Below, piece after piece: positions 55,258-64,000 of a stretch of 64,000 nucleotides of DNA; position 1 is the first letter of the stretch, and every line of letters starts with the position of its first letter. The DNA comes from Lethocerus indicus (Eukaryota; Arthropoda; Insecta; Hemiptera; Belostomatidae). The DNA lies in NCBI GenBank assembly GCA_019843655.1, contig JACDQD010000006.1, forward strand, positions 12,903,746 through 12,967,745. The letters run 5' to 3'. The position numbers and the translations under genes were made by a program. Below the pieces are notes generated by a model. That model saw nothing but the letters and a program-made list of their open reading frames with translations. It searched no databases and was not told the origin of the DNA.

Positions 55258-55440
55258 CCAGACCGAAACCAATTAACCGAATTGCCCGTTGGCCGGCCTA
55301 AATTATACACGGGCCGCCGCCGGGGGCTCAACGTATGTATAATGAGCGGCGGCTCGTTGCAATAACTGCAATAACTCCGGGGTTTAATTGCACCACTTGA
55401 TTCATACCGGGGCCTAATGCGTTTCACCTTTATCGCGCCC
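55258..55440. promoter_or_regulatory. Candidate regulatory or conserved non-coding block
   Basis: A sharply bounded GC-richer block in AT-rich DNA, with CAATTAAC, GGCCGGCC, GCGGCGGC and TTTATCGC, and a tandem TGCAATAACTGCAATAACT at 55,358-55,376. Homeodomain-type TAAT cores sit beside the GC-rich words. It resembles the clustered-site look of developmental enhancers, but no experimental or comparative evidence is available here. Confidence 0.15.
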
Positions 55441-56282
55441 GTTTTATAATCGTTCGCGCCAACTGAATATTTGAAGGCAGAATTTTATATAATCGCGAAA
55501 ACCAGAAGAGAAAAAAAGAAACGTTGTATACACATTTAATTACGCGTACACGGCCGAAAGCCGCTAGCTACGTGCCGCGAGGGAATATGGACATCAGTCC
55601 CCCCTTTGTAAATTTGGCGCGTTTGAAGCCGACCCGAATTGGATTATATAGCTTAAGCATATAAATTCCGTATGTATAATCTCGGAATCGAATACCTGGT
55701 ATTTTACCCTGTATATCCTCCTAATATGGCCGATTAGGCCATGTATTAGTGGTATCACATTTTGTGTTAGTCTAAATTTTAATTAAATTTCTATATATAC
55801 ATTATGTAATTTAATGAGAATATCAATTAAATTTGGACATCTACTAACAGGTGAAATATGTAAATGAGGCAAAGTTATACTCATTTATTGACGTATAATT
55901 CCAATTACAGTATTTATCACAATCTGATCAAATGTTAAATAAATAATCAACGCATATTCGTGAATCAACAGCATTTATTTATTAAGCTAAATCTGGCAGA
56001 ATGGCGGATAAGATAAACTTTACTATTAAGTAATAAAATGCATCGGTAACCTCGTTCCTGCTCATGATCTCCGAATTAGCCACGACGCGTGCTTACACGG
56101 TCGGTTCTCATAAGTCAAAACTGCGGTTTAGCAGGTAGGAGGACGTGCATATATCACGCCGGCATTATCTCGGTCCGGTTGACTGGCCACCGTCACCGGC
56201 GTGCTCGGGACCCACAACCGCTTTGGCCCAGAACCTACTGTGGGCCCGCGGCCTGCAGGTAAATGCACTGTAACTGATTAAT

Positions 56283-56296
56283 GGGCGGGCCCGCCC
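56283..56296. repeat. 14-base perfect GC palindrome
   Basis: GGGCGGGCCCGCCC is its own reverse complement. It sits in a GC-rich block (about 56,150-56,490) surrounded by AT-rich DNA. Confidence 0.75.
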
Positions 56297-57351
56297 GACT
56301 CACGAGGCCTATTTTTCACCGCTGCTCAGGAGATATCCCGAGGACTAGATAAGCCCGGCGACCGGCTCTGCACACAATATTTCGCCCGGAAATGGGCCGC
56401 CGGCGGGAGTAAATCCGGGCCCGGGGCCGACTGCGCCAACAGCCGACAGATACACCGGTCCGCGTCCTTCCTGCCTCTCGTAAACTTCCCAATACCTCAT
56501 AACGAAAATAAGTAAATAAGTCCTTCTCACCTTTCAATACCCACTAACCGTAAAATACCTTCTCACAATATTACCTTGAAATTAATTCAGTGTAAATACC
56601 TGTACACGACCTGTTTCAGCAGGACCTAAATACACTACCTAAATGTTGTCATTTTGTCTGCTGATCCAGCAGCCGAAATGATGAAATATTTCCCTGTGTT
56701 AATGGCAATGAATGGCACGACGGTCTACCTTAACATGACATAGACGAGAGTTTACCTGTATGAATAGACGCGAAAGTGAAGGTGTTTGAAACCTTCGCCA
56801 ACAACCAAACAAATGCACATGTAAAACATTATAAAGCAATGAATATAGTGTGTATTAAACTAGAATGTATCTTTACAAGAAAAGTTATGCAACCCGATAA
56901 GTAACAATATTATTTATCGGTGTTTATTTGGAAAAGACTTCACATGAATACAGTTTCAATTCACATAATAGAGATTCATAATGCTTTAATATATTTACAG
57001 TTTTAAAGATGTTACAAGAATACTTAATTTTCAATTTTATGCTCCAATTTTGTAGCGTTGTGTCAAGGTATTCCAAACTGAATTAGGGAATAAAATAGGA
57101 AACATGCGTACTCGCATCAGCGATTCGCGGACTACTGTTCGAGTTTGCGGGCCATTTATAATTTACAGTGCAATTTGGCCGGAAAGCGAACTCCAAATGC
57201 AGCAGTCCAACTCCCGTGATAAGAAAGATTGCGCTGCATCTACTTCAGAAATTATGTTCCGAGTCGGGATTAATGGCACACAAGTAGTACGCTCCGCCAT
57301 TAGGCGCTCGTGTGTAACAATTTTTATAGCTTAAATATTTCTGAAGCTTTC

Positions 57352-57372
57352 ATATAGTTTATAAAACTATAT
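57352..57372. repeat. AT-rich hairpin, 9-bp stem
   Basis: ATATAGTTT, loop ATA, then AAACTATAT. A perfect stem, but the AT-rich composition makes chance more likely than for the GC-rich hairpins. Confidence 0.6.
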
Positions 57373-58210
57373 ATTACATATTGTAATAGTCCAAAAAAAT
57401 ATATATGGGGTAAAGGAAAAAAAAGTGTGGTGTGTCCGGAAAACTCATTATTATATGTGTTTATTGGCCTTGTTAATAAATAATATTGGACTAATAGTCA
57501 TCGAAATTTTAATAATCATCATTAATGATTGGTGACTAAGACAAAATGTTAATAGAGTAGCCCGGATGACAGTACAGATTTTATAAACGTCTTTGTCCGT
57601 CACTGTCATTGTGTCCTCAGGTCCTACCTCAGGCCTCTCTTCCCATCCATCCCAATGTTCTTCTGCTTCGTCTTTGGGTGCCCACATTCCAAATGGGCTT
57701 ACTTGTCTCCCTTCACTCCATGTCCGGTGATGAAGCAGCGCTTTCCATCCCTCCCCTTCTCAACAAGGGTACTACTTATTTTTATCGCTCTTGGAACTGT
57801 ATTCCTGAGATAATGAAATAATCCTAATTTGTCAATTTTTATCATAAATTGTGAGTATTGATTAAAAACCATTATGGACCTTAATTTAGGGTGATTCCTA
57901 CTTCTTGAATATCCCTTTAAAGGAGATATAAATCTTGGTCAATTTTAAATATTAAAAGAACGCTTTTAAGGATGGACCTCGGCCGTGAGTGCGGAGTACA
58001 CCTTTGCCGATTCGTTTAATCATCAGATGAAAGAGAACGTTCACATACGGCGCGTAGATTTAATTGCGGGTTGGCGGGACAAGTTTTTCCTCCCGGGACC
58101 TTTATGCCTGCTCTCTCCCAGTGCTCTCCCGGTAATTGTCTCTAATGGAAGTGATAGACGTCGCTAGGTCGGTAATAACGAGGGCTGGGGCACCGGGACA
58201 AAAGAAACGA

Positions 58211-58242
58211 GCGGAGGCGGAGGCGGCGGCGGCGGTGGCGGG
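58211..58242. repeat. GGC/GAG trinucleotide repeat
   Basis: GCGGAG units followed by GGCGGCGGCGGCGGT. The 82-codon open frame that crosses it (from ATG at 58,145) reads it as a Glu-Ala then poly-Ala stretch. It sits inside a GC-rich block (58,060-58,480). It could be coding, but the surrounding frame has no recognisable domain. Confidence 0.8.
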
Positions 58243-61200
58243 TCGTAACCGAATCACGCCCGATGACCGAACATACGACTGTGCCCCAGCAGATACTGAA
58301 GAACCTCAAAGATGTCGGAAACATTTTATCCGAACTGCGGAGTTCGGGGACCGACTATCCCCAACGGAACGAGCTCCTATTGAAAGGCCATAGCAACAAG
58401 AATTTTAATTTAGGTAGGCTCGACCGAATGACCTGTCCTTCTTCTGGTATATCCTGCGTCGTGCCGGCAGACATTGAAGGGAAGAGATAAGACATGGTCG
58501 CTCGCTGACAGAATTCACTGTAGACCGTTGAAATGGGTCACGTAGACGACATATTTTGGGTTGGCGCTTGTCCCGGCCCTTCTCATTCATGCAACACATT
58601 CGTGAGATACAGAATAAAGTCGCGGCGTAGCTAGAAAGGATGCGAAAAACAAACGAGCCCTACCGTATTTTTGCTAGAACGAAAGATATAAAAGTTTCAC
58701 CTTTTTTAAATAACTTGCAATTCAAATTTCACAAATATATTTGCCGTTCCCGGTATAATCTCGCGAGGTGAAAGCTAGTTTTCAAGGCGCGTGGAATTAA
58801 TTGCAGCCGCTCACCAATTACATTAATAGGAGCGAATATTTCCTTCTCTTTTTTTCTTTGTCTTAATGCCGAATTAATTTCTCTCCTCCATTTAAATATT
58901 GAAATATTCGTCGGGACAGATTAATCCGTCTGTAAGGCGTTCCATTATGATGAATGAATATGCAGATCGGTCGTGTTTAAACGATTTCCCTCACGGAAAG
59001 TGTCGTTTATTGCTCTGTTATTAGGATATTTTTTTATTTCCACTCTGTTTTTAATTTCTTACGAGCGTCTACATGTATTAAAATTAATGAATTCTTGTAA
59101 CTAACGCCTTTTACACTGCCCGGTGACACATTTCGAAGTCTACACCAAGTCCACGCGAAGTCTAGACTTTTATTGAAATATATATTTACATTATTGGGTA
59201 CGCGGAATTCCCAGTATCATACCAAATAGAATAAACTACTATCTATGTCACTATAAGTAGTAAATGATAAATTACGAATAAACCTGTTTAAGTAATCGAG
59301 TGCAAACAAAGTATCGTTGTGTTGTGGGTGATATTATAAAGCTTCGTGAAACCATAAAACAAATTTCTTAAATTATGTACGGCTCCATCATGTTTATTCC
59401 TCTCCCTGTATTCATATGAACTGTGTCCATGCAGGAGAATGTTGTTCGTCAGTTATTAATTATCGCGAATAAAGTTTCATTAAGATTCGACGTTGATCAG
59501 ACTGATTAATTTCTCTGTGCGGTTTCACCGTGCGTGGATTCTGAGATTTTCATTTGCGGACACAACCGCGTCCTCTCCGGGCGCATACCGGCACCACCCC
59601 CAACCCTCAACCCCAGGCCCATCCACTGTCGTTTTATTATGATGTCGGTGGTGGCTCCAAGAAAAGCCGGTGGGCGCTCCGGTGACCAATTTCCCAGCAA
59701 ATGAAATTGCTTCCAGCCGGGCAAATTACCGGGCTTATTGCCCGCTCCACAAAAGGAGCCCGGTCCCGGCCCGAGCATTAAGGATCCACCCCGAATAAAC
59801 TCCTCCCGCCCTCGACATTTTCCCTAAACGGATCGGGCGTTGGGTCTCAGACCTCTTAATAAAACTTTTGGCTCCGCTTATATAATCCGTTAATTTAGTA
59901 TTTGCAGGAATGTATTTTTGTTCACGCTAGGCTAAATAAATACAAATCGTTTACCTCCGAAAAACTGCCTGGATGTTTACCGTCACGCTCAATTAACTTT
60001 CAATAGCTCTAGTAATTTAATTATCCAGTGTAATTTCATTCAAGATTCCGGATCCGGACTTTTACATTCCACCGGCGTAGGTATTAAATTTTATTTTATA
60101 AATGCACTGTCTATTTTTTAAAACGATTACTAAAAATTTAGAATAGAAAATACCTTACAATAGCATCTTACAATGAAATCATTTTTATAAACTAGAAATA
60201 TAAATGCCTAATACACCACACGATTTGAACTCCAGAACTTAGGGTACACTTCATGAATAGAAACAATGGATGTAGGCTCCAGTGATTATCTGCTTCTTCT
60301 CGCCGGTTTGACCTTTACCTAAACCGGTTTCAGCGTCGAGATTTCCTCATCAATACAGTGTGTGGTAGCTTCTTTCGTAGGTTGAAAGACAGTTTTCTGA
60401 GCCACACGAGCCACCCTCAAAAATATGCTTACACCAGAAACGGAAAAATACAGTATATATCTTAACGAATAGTAATAACTTTCAAATATGTAATCCATAG
60501 AGGACAATTGTAACTGACTGTCGAGAATCTATGAGATTTGCAAGAGCGTGAATGTAAAAAAAACGCACGGTGCACAATCCGTATGTATAAATGGGCCCCG
60601 CATGTCTGTCTCCGTTCTGAATTATTCTCTGGGCTGTGGGGGCGGAATATTAAGTTATCAATTAAGCTATTAACATGAGTTGAACTCGAGCCAAACGAAT
60701 GATTGAACGATTAATTAAGTTCGAAGGACAGGCTGGTTTGGGTGAGAAATGGTTCTGTTCCAAATGTCACATCCGCCGTATCTTACTAATTGCCATGCGA
60801 TAAATCGGCCAAGACTGCGGAACTATTAATGTCACTAAAATCACTCTTCTGGTTTGTATCCTTAAGAGGCTAATTAAATTATATATTCTTATAAATAAAA
60901 ACACTAACCGTCCAGTCTTGACATCATTCAACCTATTATGTCTATAAATATTACATGTATAATTAATAGTTTTTGTTCTAGGACACAGTAATACCAAGAC
61001 AGAATAAATGATATTGTACGTACTGCAATTCAATAAAATTCTGAGACAAGAAATACTTATATGCATAAACAGCGCATGTACATTGAATCAGAAGAGAAAC
61101 TTCTGAGTGTTTCTAATATTATTAATATTCACTCGGAATATCTGTTATATTCAAACAGGCAGATTTCCATTTCTAAAAACTGGATTTAGATTATTCAGTT

Positions 61201-62157
61201 TTACGCAAGGAACCGAAGATTTGCCGGAAGAGGCCCATTAAAAATCCGGTTTATATTTTCTCTGTTTTTTCTTCCAAGGCTGTAAAAATACAGAAAACGT
61301 AATTCCAGGTATTTCGGAAACGAGTAATGGCATGATAATGACACGGTTGAAACTGGTTCTAATGCGTGGAGCGTTTCCGCCGCCACCGCCTCCGACTTCT
61401 TTTCTGGGACCGCCCCCAGGGTCCGATTAGTCCCGAGGCCTCCTACTTCAGTTCACAAACTAAACCAATAAACATTTCAGCATCCGATGGACGAGGAATG
61501 GCGTGTAATCCCTCACGGTTTAAATATTGATACCCTTTATTATTGCCAGTAAGGTAATAAGCTTACGAATTTTCAACCAGGGGAAAATGAAGAAGAGATA
61601 GATTTTAGACCACGGTAAACGTTTTCTTAGCAATTTTCAATTATAATATTATAATTACAGGTTCAACCATTATAAAAATTTAGTTATATGTATAATATTA
61701 CGAACAAAATCAAAAAATGGTAATTAGTCTATCCAAAATTCAATTATTTTTCCTACTTTTGTTTCTTTTGACGCATCCAATTTTAGGGTTGGATGATACC
61801 TACCAATTTCAAATTTGAATCGTACAGTAATATAGATTGATATAACGAAGTATTTAAATTTATATTAATAATATATCGTATATTACATAATGGGAAAAAT
61901 TGGTATGTAACTTTCAAATCAAATACTCGCTGTTCCAACTCGATAATTGAGAGATACAATTGCCTTGCCTCTATCTAATTATTCTATACAACTCTATGGT
62001 CAGCATTGTAAATACTTATATTTTCATCATCGTGCCTCTTGTTACAGCTGTGCCCCAAAGAGGCATTCGATAGTAACCAGCATACCGAACTTCCGATGCT
62101 CTGACATGGTTTTGGCCAACTCTATATTAGTCCACCCCTACTACCAGCGCCGGGAAG

Positions 62158-62178
62158 CACACACACACACACACACAC
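62158..62178. repeat. CA dinucleotide microsatellite
   Basis: An uninterrupted CA run of 21 bases, between CGGGAAG and TGAGAATGGG. The Thr-His run it encodes in one plus-strand frame is a repeat artefact. Confidence 0.95.
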
Positions 62179-63435
62179 TGAGAATGGGAGATATGGAAGT
62201 TTTCCAATCAATTTCCCTGCACCAAAATGAGGTCCTCCCACCAAACCTGAAGATGAAGATGAATTGAGTTGGCGGGCTGATATTTTTGAGAAATAGCCGC
62301 TAAGAAGGGGGACGCATCCCTCGTCTAGTTTTCAACTGAAATTTATTGCCCCGGCGATTTACTCAGAAATTCTGATATTGCCATTAACCACAAGCCGGGG
62401 CCTTTCCGGAAATTGAAGTCATTTATATGAAAAAAGGAATGGAGGTGCATAAAGGGAAAAATTATACGAGGCCAGTTGGGAAACTTGTGATATTTGGTGT
62501 AATATATTTTGAAGGCGGACTGCTACGGTTAATAAACAATAAAGTTGTGACGAAAAGAAGAGTGCTAATTAGTTTACATTAATTAATAAAATCAATTTTA
62601 AAAAAGTACTTGTTTAGTGAATGATGTGGATGTAGTAATAGGGAAAGTTGAACTTAGATAACAAAACGATTTTAAACCGATTTTTTGATATAGTGGAATA
62701 TGAATGGTTTAATATTTTAATAGTCGTATTTTTTAATCAAATTATATTAAACTTTTATGAATTTAGGATTTTATATTACCGTTTTCTGAACAGATTTTTA
62801 AAATTCTTTCTATATCATCTACAGAAGCGAGAAGCGGATTTACGACCTTTATACAAAAAGCTACTGCAACCCAAATGCTCAATTGGCCGTAGATCCCCTC
62901 ATGGAGACGGAGATTTTTGCAATGCTCCGGGAGGAGTATGTGAGCAAAATAAATCTCAGAAGTTCTTTCTTCTTTTGATAATACCTAACTTTATTTAATA
63001 ACCGTTCAGGACATCCCGCTCCGACCCCGATATCATTTTATGGGACTATTTTTCGGTGATATATCACAAAATATATCACAAATTATCCATATTTATTAGT
63101 TTTATAAGAGTCGGTGTGATGTATTTCACTTATATTAGATTTTCACTTTGCTGATATCGTTATAAGAATTATATAATAGATATTCACGATTTTGCGTTCA
63201 AGGTGTTTTTCTGATAGTGAATTCTCGGGGGTCGCGTTTATGATTCTATGGTGGAAAGTCAAAATGTGTAGTTTCTGTTTTTGAATTCTTCCTTTGCAAT
63301 GTTCTATTTGTCTGGGTCAAACTTCATTGGGAACTCGGTTGACGATTCATTGCTCGTAGCTATTTTTACGGGCTACGGTATTCGAAAACTATTTTTAGCC
63401 GGTCTTCTACTTAGGATGCATGGTGCCTGGGGCCC

Positions 63436-63735
63436 ATGGAGGAAAAAGGGATCGAAGATATCCTCGACAGGAGTACCTTCGCTGACCTTTTGAAGGCATT
63501 GTGTTGTACCTTCGACTTTTATCCCCCAATCATTGACGGGTATTTCGTCAACCAATTACATCCCGAAGGATACGATGTCCACCACGATTCTGGGAATCGG
63601 CGGATAATCCCCCCAGCGGCAAGGCGAATTACCGGTTTGCCCCAGGAGACGACTCGCTCGAAATTAGTTCGGGGAACGTCCCCGAATGTCGAACTCTCGC
63701 GCCGACCAAATTTGAAATGCATGAATACGGTGTGA
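63436..63735 (+). other. Unassigned 99-codon open frame
   Basis: It starts with an ATG preceded by GCCC and followed by G. The N-terminal part is acidic and fairly protein-like (MEEKGIEDILDRSTFADLLK, then CCTFDFYPPIIDGYF). The C-terminal part is Arg/Pro-rich and crosses the hairpin at 63,668-63,686. The minus strand is also open here in two frames. I recognise no family. It might be a fragment of a larger element that runs out of the window at 64,000. Confidence 0.12.
63668..63686. repeat. 8-bp perfect hairpin
   Basis: TTCGGGGAACGTCCCCGAA forms an 8-bp stem with an ACG loop. It falls inside the unassigned 99-codon open frame at 63,436-63,735. Confidence 0.65.
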
Positions 63736-64000
63736 CTCGTACTATTGAATATATTGCAATAAGGGAGAGGCTTATGTCACACTGGCAAATCTCTCCAACT
63801 TTAGGATCGCAGTGTCAGTTTTTAACAAAACATGGTAACAATATAATGTTACACTAATCTATATAACGTATTTTTAGTCCGGATTTGTGATGAATATTAC
63901 TCTTTATTTTTAGAGGTTAGTCTTTTTTGTACTTTCCGCTTGTTTATATCATTGAAACATTAAATTCTCCAAACCACCAATCTCCAATAGCTTCTTTCTC

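Larger units (their letters stand above)
51173..57351. other. Non-coding stretch with GC-rich blocks
   Basis: No gene seen. A C-rich and G-rich zone covers about 52,650-53,430 (9 C at 52,680-52,688) and contains overlapping Pro/Arg-rich open frames on both strands, typical of stop-poor DNA. Poly(A) of 11 lies at 52,000-52,010. From 53,640 to 55,240 the DNA is very AT-rich and featureless. The blocks at 55,258-55,440 and 56,150-56,490 are CpG-rich. Confidence 0.6.
57373..63435. other. Non-coding stretch with scattered GC-rich blocks
   Basis: No gene seen. Short open frames near 57,451-57,821 overlap on both strands; the minus-strand one is acidic (DEAEEHWDGWEERPEVGPED) and unassigned. GC-rich blocks are at about 58,060-58,480 and 59,560-59,840. 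A perfect but AT-only 16-base palindrome lies at 61,640-61,655. A 116-codon open frame at 62,648-62,998 contains no ATG at all, so it is not offered as a gene. Confidence 0.6.

Noticed and set aside
60099..60108. TAAATGCACT, matching the start of miR-277 (also at 56,260-56,269)
   Set aside because: Only the seed region matches and neither site has a partner arm for a hairpin.
62648..62998. 116-codon plus-strand open frame
   Set aside because: It begins at TTG and contains no ATG. It is rich in Phe, Ile, Leu and Tyr, as expected of AT-rich DNA, and shows no domain.

Overview
This window looks like non-coding DNA from a eukaryote, probably an arthropod and most likely an insect. It is AT-rich overall and broken up by many GC-rich blocks a few hundred bases long. 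It carries simple dinucleotide repeats and no bacterial-style gene packing. The longest open frame is 171 codons and no open frame matches a protein family I recognise. The organism call rests mainly on one degraded non-LTR retrotransposon of the Jockey type, a clade typical of arthropods, and on general composition. It is an inference.

Layout. Positions 1-10,400 are AT-rich with small GC-rich blocks (about 3,300-3,590 and 4,720-4,870), a TATA-like site near 7,806 and a CT microsatellite at 9,627. Positions 10,400-20,640 alternate AT-rich DNA with GC-rich blocks (about 10,530, 12,440, 14,930, 16,150, 19,030 and 20,330) and hold a perfect 14-bp inverted repeat at 11,081-11,112. Positions 20,640-36,400 contain further GC-rich blocks (about 26,040-28,690 and 32,680-33,150), a short direct-repeat cluster near 24,000 and an inverted-repeat cluster near 33,940. 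Near 36,411 is a 25-unit AT microsatellite, followed by two open frames in the same reading frame (36,637-37,488).

Positions 37,500-64,000 are similar. They hold the retrotransposon remnant on the minus strand (about 44,590-45,175), a long GA microsatellite at 51,107-51,172, a CA microsatellite at 62,158 and GC-rich blocks near 46,230, 47,360, 52,650, 55,260, 56,150, 58,060 and 59,560.

I see no tRNA, rRNA, CRISPR array, operon or convincing exon chain, and so no gene system working together. The best-supported calls are the retrotransposon fragment and the simple repeats. The hairpins, GC-rich blocks and unassigned open frames are candidates only. I found no evidence of a new biological system. 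The items most worth checking are the 14-bp hairpin, the inverted repeats near 33,940 and the open frames at 36,637-37,488 and 32,659-33,150.
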